A DNA stretch of 64,000 nt from AC-32 sp963755635 (GCA_963755635.1 CAVWKS010000036.1:186001-250000), one strand, 5' to 3'; numbered from the stretch's first letter, positions 49,944 to 60,049 are shown. Translations and numbers: made by a program. The notes: a model not told the origin generated them from the letters alone.

Positions 49944-51104
49944 TCAGCCGGAGCGCGCGCCGTGCCTGCGAGCAGCTGCGGCCGCGAGCTTCCAGATCGC
50001 GGGCACCTCGCGCAGGCGCGAGGCCGGCAGCAGGTCCATACCGTCCGGCGTGTTCAGGTAGCCCGTGCGGGCTCCTTTGACTCCGGTGTGCCCGTACACC
50101 CAGACGATCCGCCTCTTCGCCACGTCGATCAGCACGACACGGTCGCGATAGTCGTCGTTGACGGCGATCAGGCCGGGCCGGAGCTGGAGCGCCAGCGAGG
50201 GGTGGTCGAGCATGCCCCACCCCGAAGCCGGCCCGTAGCGCCAGAGCACGCGACCGCGCGTGTTCAGGATCAGCGCGTGGCCGGGGCGAGAGTAGTCGGC
50301 AAGCAGGATCTTGCCGCCACCGAGCCACTGCGGATCGGACGGGTATGAGACCGGCGCGCGGAACGACCAGAGCAGACGTCCGGTCCTCGAGAACCGGTCG
50401 ATCCACGAGCCCTGGATCTCGCTGACGAGGAAGCCTCCGTCCGGGAGTGGCGTCGCGCCGTTGACCGAGCCGAGGCTCGAGGGCGGGTTGTGGACGCAGC
50501 CGCGCGTGCGGCCGATCTGACGGACGATTCGGTGCGTTGCCGAGATCAACAGGACGCGGCAGTTGTACGCGTCCGCCACGCTGCGGAGACCGTTGGGCAG
50601 GAGGTAGGCGTCGTCCGGCGTGTTCAGGTAGCCGGCGGCCGAGCCGCGAACGTTCGCATGGCCGTAGTGCCAGAGCAGACGGCCTCGTGGGAACGAGATC
50701 ACCTGCAGCGTGTCCTGATCCTCCTGATTGGTGATGATCGAGCGCAGGCCCGGGCCGAAGAACGCATCGTCCCCGTACCGAAACGGAAAGCTCGATCCGC
50801 GGAAGGGCCGCGGATACCGCCAGAGGATCCGCCTCTTGCCGTCGACGAGCAGGATCCGGTTGTTGCCGCGGTCCGCGATCAACAGGTAGCCGGGAATCGG
50901 CCCCGGAGGCACTGGCATTGCCGGCCTCTTCCGGCCCGGTCGGGTCGCGCTGCCGTCGTGATCGGAGCCGTCCATGATCTTCGCGCTCACGCCCCCGGCG
51001 ACGGCCAGCGCTGCAAGCGCGGCCGCCGTCCAGATGACGCGACGCTTCCGGCGGCGCCTCGCGGCAGCCAGTCTCCTCCGCCGGGACTCGGGGGCCTCGG
51101 ACAC
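49944..51104 (-). CDS. Membrane-anchored beta-propeller protein
   Basis: 386 residues. A basic N-terminus (RRRRLAAARRRRKRRVIW) and one membrane helix (TAAALAALAVAGGVSA) are followed by a glycine/aspartate-rich propeller with repeats of the NHL/PQQ-like kind. Examples are YLLIADRGNNRILLVDGKRRILWRYP, NTPDDAYLLPNGLRSVADAYNCRVLLISATHRIVRQIG and LIAVNDDYRDRVVLIDVAKRRIVWVYG. The propeller faces outside and may bind protein or sugar; no catalytic residues are recognised. It directly abuts the CHAP hydrolase gene, suggesting joint envelope function. Confidence 0.8.
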   Translation of the reverse strand: MSEAPESRRRRLAAARRRRKRRVIWTAAALAALAVAGGVSAKIMDGSDHDGSATRPGRKRPAMPVPPGPIPGYLLIADRGNNRILLVDGKRRILWRYPRPFRGSSFPFRYGDDAFFGPGLRSIITNQEDQDTLQVISFPRGRLLWHYGHANVRGSAAGYLNTPDDAYLLPNGLRSVADAYNCRVLLISATHRIVRQIGRTRGCVHNPPSSLGSVNGATPLPDGGFLVSEIQGSWIDRFSRTGRLLWSFRAPVSYPSDPQWLGGGKILLADYSRPGHALILNTRGRVLWRYGPASGWGMLDHPSLALQLRPGLIAVNDDYRDRVVLIDVAKRRIVWVYGHTGVKGARTGYLNTPDGMDLLPASRLREVPAIWKLAAAAARRHGARSG

Positions 51105-51680
51105 CTACTGCCGCTCCGGCACGTCGATGAAGGTCGCCCCGCGGCGGGAGACGCCTCGGCGGATGTCGAAGCGAAAACGGCGGGACCGCTTGCCGGGGAG
51201 GTTGTACTCGGCGACGTCGAAGGTGCCGTCGTCCCGGACCCGCGTCACGTAGGCGACGTGGCCGAACGGACGACCGAGCTCCGGCCAGGCCGCAACGGCG
51301 CCGGCTCGAGGCGTGTGGTCGACGCGCAGCCCTCGCCGGCGCGCGACGTTCGGCCAGTTCCAGGCGTCCATCGAGCCGCGGATGAACCAGCCGGTTCGCT
51401 GCCCGTTCGCGTGCAGTGCCCAGGCGACGTACGAGGTGCAGTTGCAGAGGTACATCCCCCACCGGTCGACGGCCTCCTCGGAGCCGGCCTCGGGACAGCG
51501 CGACGCGTACTGGTAGCCATAAACCCGAAGTGCCTTCTCCTGGTCGTGCTCGGCGCGAGCGTGGAAGCGAGCTGCGGCGCCTGTGCAGAGCACCACGGAG
51601 GCGACAAGCGCCACGGCGAAGAGCGGCCGCGTTGCTCGGCCGCGGGGCGGCAACCGCCTGAGGATCGGGTCGAGGGCCAT
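51105..51680 (-). CDS. CHAP-domain peptidoglycan amidase/endopeptidase
   Basis: 191 residues. Signal or anchor helix (PLFAVALVASVVLCTGAAARF) followed by a CHAP domain. Catalytic Cys in WGMYLCNCTSYVAWALHANG, with the Cys before T-S-Y-V, catalytic His in PFGHVAYVTRVRDDG, and polar third residue in VAEYNLPG. Such enzymes cut peptidoglycan peptides outside the cell. It lies directly upstream of the propeller gene with no gap. Confidence 0.88.
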   Translation of the reverse strand: MALDPILRRLPPRGRATRPLFAVALVASVVLCTGAAARFHARAEHDQEKALRVYGYQYASRCPEAGSEEAVDRWGMYLCNCTSYVAWALHANGQRTGWFIRGSMDAWNWPNVARRRGLRVDHTPRAGAVAAWPELGRPFGHVAYVTRVRDDGTFDVAEYNLPGKRSRRFRFDIRRGVSRRGATFIDVPERQ

Positions 51681-51699
51681 GGGCGGGCCTGCCGGGCGC

Positions 51700-51999
51700 T
51701 CAGCCGAAGCCGAGGATGAACTTCGCGTCGTCGGACATCTTGTCCGGCGTCCACGGCGGGTCCCAGGTCAGCTCGGTCTCGACCTGCTCGACTCCGGGCA
51801 GCGCCGCGGCGCACTCCTCGACCGACTGCTGGATCAGCGGGCCGGCCGGGCAGCCCATCGACGTCAGGCTGTACTTGATGTGCACCCGCGGGCCCTGCAC
51901 CTCGACGTCGTAGAGCAGGCCCAGCTCGACGATGTCCATCCCGAGCTCCGGGTCCTCGACGCTCCGCAGCGCCTCGATCACGTCGTCACGCGTGGGCAT
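51700..51999 (-). CDS. DUF59 / MIP18-family metal-sulfur cluster assembly protein (SufT/PaaD-like)
   Basis: 99 residues, the whole of a DUF59 domain: VIEALRSVEDPELGMDIVELGLLYDVEVQGPRVHIKYSLTSMGCPAGPLIQQSVEECAAALPGVEQVETELTWDPPWTPDKMS. The conserved cysteine in the T-S-M-G-C-P motif is present. Members help load Fe-S clusters (SufT) or serve oxygenases (PaaD). No suf or paa genes are in view, so the exact role is open. It lies 16 bp downstream of the ATPase gene, possibly cotranscribed. Confidence 0.88.
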   Translation of the reverse strand: MPTRDDVIEALRSVEDPELGMDIVELGLLYDVEVQGPRVHIKYSLTSMGCPAGPLIQQSVEECAAALPGVEQVETELTWDPPWTPDKMSDDAKFILGFG

Positions 52000-52015
52000 C
52001 AGCGGTCAAGGGTAT

Positions 52016-54800
52016 CTACGGAGAGGGGCTGACGACCGGCACGACCTCCTCGACCGGCTCGGCCGGTGCGCCGCGACGCAGGAGCCAGAGCCGCCTCGCC
52101 TCGGACACTGGCACGATCGCGAGCCCGACCACGATGCAGACGAGCCACTGGTGCCCGGTCAGGTGGACGGTGCCAAGGACCCGCTGCAGGATCCCGAGCT
52201 CGGCCCCGAGCACGATCGCCAGGAGCGAGCCCCCGCTGCAGAGCAGGAACATCCGGTCTTCGAGCACCTCGAGCGAGAAGATCGAGCGCCGCTCGTCGCG
52301 CGTGGCCAGCGAGAAGACCACGTTGCTCAGCGCGAACGTCGTCATCCCCATCGTGCGGGCGATCGCGCTGTTCCCGTAGTGGTCGTCCGCCCAGCCGATC
52401 ACCCCGAGCGTTGCCCCGCCGAGAACGAGGCCCGCGATGCAGACCCAGATCAGGAGCGCCCGCGGCAGGATCGGCTCGCCGGAGGCGCGCGGCCTGCGCT
52501 TCATCAGGCCCTCGGCAGGCTTGCCGTAGCCGAGGCCGATCGCCTCGAACACCTGCGTGGTGAAGTTGATGTACAGGGTCTGGAGCGGCACGAACGGGAC
52601 GCCGCCCACGATGTTGAAGATGCTCGCGCCGAGGAACGTGACGATGAAGCCGACCAGCACGCCCATCTGGAAGCGGATGTACTTCGTCAGGTTGTCGTAG
52701 AGGCCGCGGCCGAGCTCGACGGCCTTCACGATCGTCGCGAAGTTGTCGTCGGTGAGGATCATCGTCGCCGCCTCTTTCGAGACCTCCGTGCCGGTGATGC
52801 CCATCGCGATGCCGATGTCGGCGCTCTTCAGGGCCGGCGCGTCGTTCACGCCGTCCCCGGTCATCGCGACGATGTCGCCCTTTCGCTTCAGCGAGGCGAC
52901 GAGGCGCACCTTGTCCTCGGGGGCGACGCGCGCGATCACGCCGATGTCTTCGATCGCGGCGTCGAGCTCGTCGTCGGACATCGCCTTGAACTCGGCGCCG
53001 GTGATCGCCTTGCCGGGGATGCCGAGCTCCTTGGCGATGGCCGCGGCGGTGACTGCGTGGTCGCCGGTGATCATCCGCACGCGGATCCCTGCCGCGTGCG
53101 CAGTCTCGATCGCCGACTTCGCAGCCGGGCGCGGCGGGTCGACGATCCCGACGAGGGCGAGCACGGTCAGGCCGTCCAGCAGCGGGAGCAGGTCGGCCGA
53201 AGCGTCGAACCCGTCGGGATCGAAATCCTTGCGCCCGGTCGCCATGACGCGCAGGCCCTGACTCGCGAGGCGCTCGTTCTCGTCCATGTAGCGCTGCTTG
53301 AACGCGTCGTCCGCGGGGACGATCGACAGGTCCTCCGGGTCGGGCCGCGAACGCCGCCCGGGCGAGCAGCTGGTCGGGCGCGCCCTTGACGTAGGCGCGG
53401 ACGACGTCCTTGCCGTTCTCGTCGTGCATCCGGTGGAAGGTCGCCATCAGCTTGTACGCGGAGTCGAACGGGAGCTCGGCGAGGCGCGGGTACTTCTCCC
53501 GCGTCCCGACCGCCTCCAGGCCGCCCTTCTCGGCGAGCACGACGAGCGCCCCCTCGGTCGGATCGCCGATCAGCGCGCCGTCCTTGACGACGGCGTCCTC
53601 GCAGAGCGCCATCGGCAGCAGGAACTGCTCGAGCGGCACCTCCGGCGGGCCGAAGACGTGCTTGATCGTCCCCTCGGTCGAGTAGCCGCCGCCGGAGATC
53701 GTGTAGCGCCGCCCCGGGATGGTCAGCTCGACCGCGGTCATCTGGTTGAGCGTGAGCGTCCCGGTCTTGTCGGAGTTGATCGCCGACGTCGAGCCGAGCG
53801 TCTCGGTCGACCGCAGCCGCTTCATGATCGCGTTCGCCTTCGCGAGCATCTGCGTCCCGTACGAGAGGATCGTCGTGACGACCGCCGGCAGCCCCGTCGG
53901 GATCGCCGAGATCGCGAAGGCGATCGCCGCCGTGAAGACGGTGTCGAAGCTCTCGCCGCGCGACAGGTTGAGCAGGATCGAGACCAGGACCGCGCCGCCG
54001 GCGATGAACAGGATCTGGTTGGTCAGCTTCTTGAGCTGGACCGTGAGCGGCGTGTCCGCGTCCTCGGTCGACTGGAGCATGTGCGAGATGTGGCCGACCT
54101 CGGTCTCCATCCCGGTCGAGGTGACGACGAACGCGCCCGAGCCGCGCGTCACGTTCGTGTTCATGTAGACCATGTCCGTGCGGTCGCCGAGCGGCGTGTC
54201 GGCCGCCTCGACCGAGTCCACGCCCTTCGAGACCGGCAAGCTCTCGCCGGTCAGCGCCGACTCCGCCACCTCGAGCGTCGCCGCCGACAGGAGGCGGCCG
54301 TCGGCAGGAACGACGTCGCCCGCCTCGATCGAGACCACGTCGCCGGGCACCAGCTGCTCGGCCGGGATCTGGATGAGCTCGCCGTCGCGGCGCACGCGCG
54401 CCTTGACGATCATCATCTTCTGCAGCGCCGCGACCGCCTCGGCCGCCTTCCCTTCCTGGCGGAGACCGAGCACCGCGTTGAACAGGGTCAGGAAGAGCAG
54501 GACGAGGCCGGTGCCGAGCTCCTTCAGCGGGTAGAGGCTGCCGATTCCCGCGACGAGCAGGACGATCTGCATCGGGTCGCGGTACTGGCGGACGAACGCG
54601 CGCCAGCGCGGCTCGACGGCCGTTTCCGCGAACTTGTTGGGTCCGACCGATGCCAGCCGCGAGGAGGCTTCGGCGGCCGAGAGCCCGCTCGCCGTGTCGA
54701 CGCCCAGGCGGCCGCTCAGGTCTTCAGGCGCGAGCGTATGCCAGGCAACTGCGTCGCCCTGCCCGTTGGTCACAGCGGGAGCTCTATCTGCCGTTTCCAT
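52016..54800 (-). CDS. P-type cation-transporting ATPase (P2 type), one frameshift
   Basis: About 928 residues, Ca/Na-type (CtpF or PMR1-like) pump. N-terminal cation ATPase domain (WHTLAPEDLSGRLGVDTASGLSAAEA), TGES loop (ESALTGESLPVSKG), PxxLP-type helix (AISAIPTGLPAVVTTILSYG), phosphorylation site SDKTGTLTLNQM, nucleotide site KGAPDQLLARA, and hinge MTGDGVNDAPALKSADIGIAMG. The frame breaks near 53345 (one extra C); the second part runs from there to 52016. The start ATG at 54800 has an AAGGAGA site. It lies 22 bp after arcC, so it may be the last gene of the arginine deiminase operon. Confidence 0.92.
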
Positions 54801-54822
54801 CTCGCGGTCTCCTTCCGTTCGA

Positions 54823-55776
54823 TTAGTGCGTCGCCGCAACCTCGAGCCCGGCCGCGTCGAGCGTGACGATCGTGCCGGTCTCGCCGCGGAGCAGCGCTGG
54901 TGTGTCCTCGATCGACCCGATCGCGGCCAGGCCGCCGGTCTGCTCGACGAACGAGCAAGCGGCGCGCACCTTCGGCCCCATCGAGCCGGCCGCAAACTCG
55001 GTCCCGCTAAGCGCCTCCGGAGTCGCGCGCCGGATCGCGCGCTGTTCCGGTGTGCCCCAGTCCGCGTAGACGGCATCCACGTCGGTGACGATCAGGAGCG
55101 CGTCCGCGCGCAGGTCCCTGGCGAGCAGCGCGCTGGCCAGGTCCTTGTCGATCACTGCCTCCACGCCGACGAGCTGCCGGCCCGGGATCGCCGGAGCCTC
55201 CGTGTACATGACCGGGATGCCGCCACCGCCGGCGCAGATGACGACTGCTCCGTGGTCGAGCAGCCATTCCACCGGCTCGATCCCGAAGATCCGCTGCGGC
55301 TGCGGAGACGGCACGACGCGGCGGAAGCTGTCTCCGTCGGGCTTGAACGTCCAGCCCTTCTCGGCCGCGAGCCGTTCCGAGTCGGCCTTCGTGTAGATCG
55401 GGCCGATCGGCTTCGTCGGGTCCTGGAACGCGGGGTCGGCGGGGTCGACCTCAATGAGGGTCAGCAGTGAGGCGAGCCGCTTCTCGAACGGCAGCTGGTT
55501 CCCCAGCTCCTGCTGGATCAGGTAGCCGATCATGCCCTCGGTCTGCGCTCCGAGCAGGTCGAGGGGATACGGCTCGACCTCGGTGTAGGCGGAGCCCTGC
55601 AGGGCGAGCAGGCCGACCTGTGGGCCGTTGCCGTGCGAGATCACGAGCTCGTGCTCGAGCGCCAGCGGGGCGAGTGCCTTGCAGGCCACATGCGCGTTGG
55701 CGCGCTGGTTCTCGGCCGTCAGCGGCTCCCCCCGCCGGAGCAGGGCGTTCCCGCCGAGTGCGGCGACGACGCGCAT
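54823..55776 (-). CDS. arcC: Carbamate kinase
   Basis: 317 residues. Makes ATP from carbamoyl phosphate and ADP, the energy-yielding step of the arginine deiminase pathway. N-terminal VVAALGGNALLRRGEPLTAENQRANAH, ELVISHGNGPQVGLLALQ, VVICAGGGGIPVMY, and AVIDKDLASALLARDLRADALLIVTDVDAVYADWG are all family motifs. It is 2 bp downstream of arcB, on the same strand, so tightly cotranscribed. Confidence 0.97.
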   Translation of the reverse strand: MRVVAALGGNALLRRGEPLTAENQRANAHVACKALAPLALEHELVISHGNGPQVGLLALQGSAYTEVEPYPLDLLGAQTEGMIGYLIQQELGNQLPFEKRLASLLTLIEVDPADPAFQDPTKPIGPIYTKADSERLAAEKGWTFKPDGDSFRRVVPSPQPQRIFGIEPVEWLLDHGAVVICAGGGGIPVMYTEAPAIPGRQLVGVEAVIDKDLASALLARDLRADALLIVTDVDAVYADWGTPEQRAIRRATPEALSGTEFAAGSMGPKVRAACSFVEQTGGLAAIGSIEDTPALLRGETGTIVTLDAAGLEVAATH

Positions 55777-55778
55777 CG

Positions 55779-56786
55779 TCAGTCCCCGAGCGTCGCGACC
55801 ATCACGGCCTTGATCGTGTGGAGCCGGTTCTCGGCCTCGTCGAAGACGAGCGACGCAGGCGACTCGAAGACCTCCTCGGTCACCTCGAGACAGTCCATCC
55901 CGAACTTCTCGAAGATCTCCTTGCCGACCTGCGTCTCCGTGTTGTGGAAGGCCGGCAGGCAGTGCATGAACTTCGTGTCGGGGTTGCCGGTCGCGGCCAT
56001 CGCCTCCGCGTTCACCTGGTACGGCTTCAGGAGGTCGATCCGCTCGGCCCAGACCTCGTCGGCCTCCCCCATCGAGACCCAGACGTCGGTGAGCAGCACG
56101 TCGGCGCCGCGCACGGCCTCGCCCACGTCGTCGGTGATCGTGATCTGCGCGCCGGTCTCGTCCGCGATCGAGCGCGCCAGCTCGACGATCTCGTCCTTCG
56201 GCCAGAGCGACTTCGGGCTCGCGATCCGCACGTCCATCCCGAGCTTCGCCCCGCCGACCAGGTACGAGTCAGCCATGTTGAAGCGGGCGTCGCCGAGGTA
56301 GCAGAAGACGACCTCGTTGAGCGGCTTGGGGATGTGCTCCTTGAAGGTGAGGAAGTCCGCCAGGATCTGAGTCGGGTGCCACTCGTCGGTCAGCCCGTTG
56401 TAGATCGGGACGCCCGCGTGTTCGGCGAGCTCCTCGGCGACCTCCTGACCGAAACCGCGGTATTCGATCGCGTCGTACATGCGGCCGAGCACCCGCGCGG
56501 TGTCCTTCACGGTCTCCTTGTGCCCCATGTGCGAGCCGGACGGACCGATGAACGTGACGTGAGCGCCCTGGTCGTAGGCGGCGACCTCGAACGCGCAGCG
56601 CGTCCTGGTCGAGTCCTTCTCGAAGATCAGCGCGATCTCCTTGCCGGCGAGCTTCTGCTCTTCGCGGCCTTCCTTCTTGGCCGCCTTCAGCTCCACGGCG
56701 AGCTCGATCAGATAGGTGATCTCTTCCGGACTGAAGTCAGCCAGCTTCAGCAGGTGCTTCCCCCGCAGGTCGACGATGGTGCTCAT
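55779..56786 (-). CDS. arcB: Ornithine carbamoyltransferase (catabolic context)
   Basis: 335 residues. Carbamoyl-phosphate motif FEKDSTRTRCAFEVAAYDQGAHV (S-T-R-T), YRGFGQEVAEELAEHAGVPIYNGLTDEWHPTQILADFLT (H-P-x-Q), and the ornithine motif KFMHCLPAFHNTET (H-C-L-P). In arginine breakdown it splits citrulline into ornithine and carbamoyl phosphate. Sequence alone cannot separate anabolic from catabolic enzymes, but placement between arcA and arcC supports the latter. Confidence 0.95.
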   Translation of the reverse strand: MSTIVDLRGKHLLKLADFSPEEITYLIELAVELKAAKKEGREEQKLAGKEIALIFEKDSTRTRCAFEVAAYDQGAHVTFIGPSGSHMGHKETVKDTARVLGRMYDAIEYRGFGQEVAEELAEHAGVPIYNGLTDEWHPTQILADFLTFKEHIPKPLNEVVFCYLGDARFNMADSYLVGGAKLGMDVRIASPKSLWPKDEIVELARSIADETGAQITITDDVGEAVRGADVLLTDVWVSMGEADEVWAERIDLLKPYQVNAEAMAATGNPDTKFMHCLPAFHNTETQVGKEIFEKFGMDCLEVTEEVFESPASLVFDEAENRLHTIKAVMVATLGD

Positions 56787-56802
56787 GGTCGTGCTCCTTT
56801 CC

Positions 56803-58035
56803 TCATGCCTCTCGGACGATCGGGCAGGTCATGCAGTGGCCTCCGCCGCGTCCGCGGCCGAGCTCCTGCCCAGCGATTGGGAGAACTTCGATTCCTGCGT
56901 GAGAGAGCTTCGCGTTGGTCGCCTCGTTGCGTTCGTACGCGACGACGACGCCCGGCTCGAGCGCGACGACGTTGTTGCCGTCGTCCCACTGCGTGCGCTC
57001 CGCCTCGAACTCGTCGCCTGCGGTCGGAACGAGCTTCAGCTGCTCGAGCCCGAGCGCGTCCTTGACCTCGTCGAGGAAGGTGCGCTCCGACACCTCGGCC
57101 TGCACGCCGTGCGGGCCGCCGGGCGTGAACAGGATCGGCCGGATCTGGTGGACGACCGGCTCGTAGAGGGTCGCGATGTCGTGGTCGCAGAACGTGAAGA
57201 CCGTGTCGAGGTGCATGGCCGCCCGGTCGCGCGGCATCTGGGCCCCGAGCACGAGGCGCGCGGCGCCGGCCTCGAACATGTTGCGGGCGAGGATGCTGAC
57301 CGCCTTCGCCGTGCTGCGCTCGCCCATCCCGACCAGGACGACGCCGTCGCCGACGGGCATCATGTCGCCGCCTTCCATGCGCGCGGTGCCCCAGTCGTGG
57401 TCAGAGCCGCCGAACCAGATCTGGAAGTCGGCGTCGCGGAAGCGCGGATGGAAGCGGTAGATCGCCTCGACGTTGAGCGTCTCGAGCTGGCGGGCCGGCC
57501 AGAACATCGGATTGAGCGACACCCCGCCGTAGAGCCAGGCGCTCGTGTCGCGCGTGAAGAGCTGGTTCGGCAGCGGCGGCAGGACGAAGTCCGTCGGGCC
57601 GAGCGCAGGGCCGATCGCCGACTTGATCTCGTCGGGCAGCTCGAGGACGGTGATCCCGCCGGTCAGGTGAGTCGCCAGCTCCTCGGCCGGCATCTCGGTC
57701 AGCCAGTCCGTCAGCGGCTCGGTGAACATCACCGTCACCTCTTCCGGGCGGACGCGCCGCGAGAGGAGCCACTCGCGCGCCTCGGCGTCCTCGAGCGTCT
57801 CGGTAAGCAACTCGTGCAGGAGCAGCACCTCGGTGCCGCGTTCGCGCATCAGGTCGACGAAGGCGTCGAACTCCTGTCGCGCCCGGCGCACCCAGATGAC
57901 GTCGTCGAAGAGCAACTCGTGGCAGTTGCTCGGCGAGAGGCGCTCGTGCGCAAGGTCGGGCCGGTGCACCATCACGGTGTGCAGCTTCCCGACCTCGGAG
58001 TGCGTTCCCAGAACGGTCTCGGTGGCGGTGCCCAT
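56803..58035 (-). CDS. arcA: Arginine deiminase
   Basis: 410 residues. Converts arginine to citrulline and ammonia. Motifs: N-terminal SEVGKLHTVMVHRPDLAHERLSPSN, PNQLFTRDTSAWLYGGVSLNPM, FGGSDHDWGTARMEGGDMMPVGDGVVLVGMGERST, HLDTVFTFCDHDIATLY (catalytic His), and the C-terminal GRGRGGGHCMTCPIVRE with the nucleophile Cys. The ATG at 58035 is preceded by GAAAGGAGAAAG. It is first in the arcA-arcB-arcC unit, and an 18-bp operator-like site lies 59 bp upstream. Confidence 0.97.
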   Translation of the reverse strand: MGTATETVLGTHSEVGKLHTVMVHRPDLAHERLSPSNCHELLFDDVIWVRRARQEFDAFVDLMRERGTEVLLLHELLTETLEDAEAREWLLSRRVRPEEVTVMFTEPLTDWLTEMPAEELATHLTGGITVLELPDEIKSAIGPALGPTDFVLPPLPNQLFTRDTSAWLYGGVSLNPMFWPARQLETLNVEAIYRFHPRFRDADFQIWFGGSDHDWGTARMEGGDMMPVGDGVVLVGMGERSTAKAVSILARNMFEAGAARLVLGAQMPRDRAAMHLDTVFTFCDHDIATLYEPVVHQIRPILFTPGGPHGVQAEVSERTFLDEVKDALGLEQLKLVPTAGDEFEAERTQWDDGNNVVALEPGVVVAYERNEATNAKLSHAGIEVLPIAGQELGRGRGGGHCMTCPIVREA

Positions 58036-58094
58036 GCGCTTTCTCCTTTCAGACTCGGCCGGAGAAATCGTCGTGGCCCGGCGGCGCGACGACA

Positions 58095-58112
58095 TCACCC
58101 AAGCCGGATGAG
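58095..58112 (-). promoter_or_regulatory. Operator-like site upstream of arcA
   Basis: Plus strand TCACCCAAGCCGGATGAG, differing at two positions from 61851-61868. Read on the minus strand it holds TCATCC-N5-GGGTGA, an imperfect 17-bp dyad. It is 59 bp from the arcA start and 25 bp from the divergent ZIP-family gene, so it could act on both. Confidence 0.6.
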
Positions 58113-58137
58113 GCTCTGACGTCGATGATTCGAGGCG

Positions 58138-58866
58138 ATGCTCGCGTCGTTCGCGTGGGGCTTCGTCGCCGCCTCGACCCTGATCGCCGGCGGAGCCTTT
58201 GCGCTCCGTTACCGCGTGGGAGAGCGGGCGCTCGGCATGGTCATGGCCTTCGGCAGCGGCGTCCTGATCAGCGCGGTCGCCTTCGAGCTCGTCGAAGAGG
58301 CGTTCGACAAGGCCGGCGGGAAGGGAGCCGTCGCCCTGGGCCTCTGCGCCGGCTCCCTGACCTTCTTCGCAGGCGACTTTCTGATCGACCGGATGGGCGG
58401 CGCCGACCGCAAGCACTCGGGCGGCCGGCAGGCGGAGGGCTCGGCGCTGGCGATCGTCCTGGGGATCGTGCTGGACGGCATTCCGGAGTCGATCGTGCTC
58501 GGGCTGACCGTGGTCGGCGGAGGTGTCAGCGCCGCCTTCCTCGTCGCCGTCGCGCTCTCGAACGTCCCCGAGGCGATCGCCGCCAGCACCGGGCTGTCGC
58601 AGGCGCGCTGGGCGAACCGCCGCATCCTCGGCCTGTGGACGCTTGTCGCCGTGGTGTCCGGCCTCGCCGCGCTGCTCGGCTACACGGTCTTCGACTCGGC
58701 CTCCCCGGAGACGTTCGCGTTCGTGCTGTCGTTCGCCGGGGGCGCGATCCTGACGATGCTCGCCGACACGATGATGCCGGAGGCGTTCGAGCACGGCGGG
58801 AAGCTCGTCGGCGTCGTCACGACACTCGGCTTCGGGCTCGCCTTCGCGATCAGCGCCCTGAACTAG
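58138..58866 (+). CDS. ZIP-family-like metal permease
   Basis: 242 residues, about eight membrane helices. Family landmarks are GVLISAVAFELVEEAF in an early helix, LGIVLDGIPESIVLGLTVVGGG (the H-x-x-x-E position is D-G-I-P-E-S here, as in many actinobacterial members), AVALSNVPEAIAAS, and MLADTMMPEAFEHGG. The D-G-x-P-E and N-x-P-E motifs would bind a divalent metal such as zinc. A ribosome site GAGGCG precedes the ATG at 58138. It is divergent from arcA. Confidence 0.85.
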   Translation: MLASFAWGFVAASTLIAGGAFALRYRVGERALGMVMAFGSGVLISAVAFELVEEAFDKAGGKGAVALGLCAGSLTFFAGDFLIDRMGGADRKHSGGRQAEGSALAIVLGIVLDGIPESIVLGLTVVGGGVSAAFLVAVALSNVPEAIAASTGLSQARWANRRILGLWTLVAVVSGLAALLGYTVFDSASPETFAFVLSFAGGAILTMLADTMMPEAFEHGGKLVGVVTTLGFGLAFAISALN

Positions 58867-58869
58867 CGC

Positions 58870-60049
58870 TCAGAGGAAGAACGAGAGCCGGTCCGAGAGC
58901 CGGCACTCGAGGCGTTCACGAATTCCCGAGGGCGGCTCGCCGTGCTTCGCGCGGGCGATGTCGGGCTCGAACAGCCGCTCTTCGAGCAGCTCCGCGAGCT
59001 CGGCGCTCCTGGCGATCATCATGATCTCCGAGTTGCGGTAGAGCGCCCAGGCGTCGAGGTTGACGAGTGCCGAAGCTGACGACGTCGTCGGCCACGACGA
59101 CCTTGGCGTGCACGACGGTGCCCGGAAGCTCCCACACCTCGACCCCCGCTGCGGCGAGCTCGGCGTACCGGTGCCTCAGGGCGGCGGTCGCCTGGGCGTT
59201 GTTCGACCTCTCGGATACGAGGACCCGCACATTCACGCCGCGCCGGGCGGCCTCGAGGATCCGGCCGAGTAGGTCGGGGTCGGTGAGGTACGGGTTCGCG
59301 ATGTCGAGCCGGTCGCGCGTCGCGTCGATCTGCTCCCGGATCGCCTGCGAGGCCGCGACCAGCCCGCCCGGGATCACCTGGGCGAGCGCGATCGGCGTCG
59401 TGCCGGGGTCGGCGGGCTCGGGGAACAGGCCGGCAAGGTCGTCCGGCAGCGGCCCGCCGTGACCCTGGAAGCTCGTCAGGAACGCCGCCTGCGCCTGGCG
59501 TACGACGTCGCCGGTGACCCGCACCATCACGTCGTGGAAGCCGCCGTTCTCGAAGTGATCCTCGAGGCCTGCGCCACCGGTCCACGCCACGGCTCCGTCG
59601 ACGACGTAGAGCTTGCGATGGTCGACCCGGCCCAACGCGCCGCGCCGCCACGCAGGCCGCTGCCGGTCGGGGAAGAGGCCCCGCCGCTCGCGCAGGGAAA
59701 AGTCGTTGACGACGACTTCCGCTCCGGCTGCGGCGAGACCCGTGAACATCTCTCGCGCCGCCCCGTAGGGCCTGGAGCCGAACCCGTCGACGATCACCCG
59801 CACCTCGACGCCCTCGTCCAGCTTTCGCTCGAGCAGGTCGGCCATGCGTGTCCCGACCGCGCCCTCCCTCCAGCCGAACATCAGGATGTGCACGGACGAG
59901 TGCGCGGCCTCGACGTCCGCGAAGATCCGAGGGAAGAAGTTCACGCCCTCGACCCATGGCTCGATCGTCGCCGCCGTCGACCAGGCGAAGTGGAGATCCG
60001 CTCCCGGCCGCGCGTCCTCCGTCGCGGCCTCCGCGCCCGCCGACGTCAC
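58870..60049 (-). CDS. Phospholipase D-like / cardiolipin synthase family protein, one frameshift
   Basis: Two PLD half-sites: VDHRKLYVVDGAVAWTGGAGL (H-x-K-x4-D) and VVHAKVVVADDVVSFGT (H-x-K-x4-D). After the second, one base must be corrected near 59080 to continue VNLDAWALYRNSEIMMIARSAELAELLEERLFEPDI and end at 58870. The in-frame GTG at 60049 gives a soluble start, but the same frame continues upstream to about 60150 with a membrane helix (RLALAAGALVGVSVLAFYRRV). The real start may thus be a CTG near 60145. Members make cardiolipin or hydrolyse phospholipids. Confidence 0.85.
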
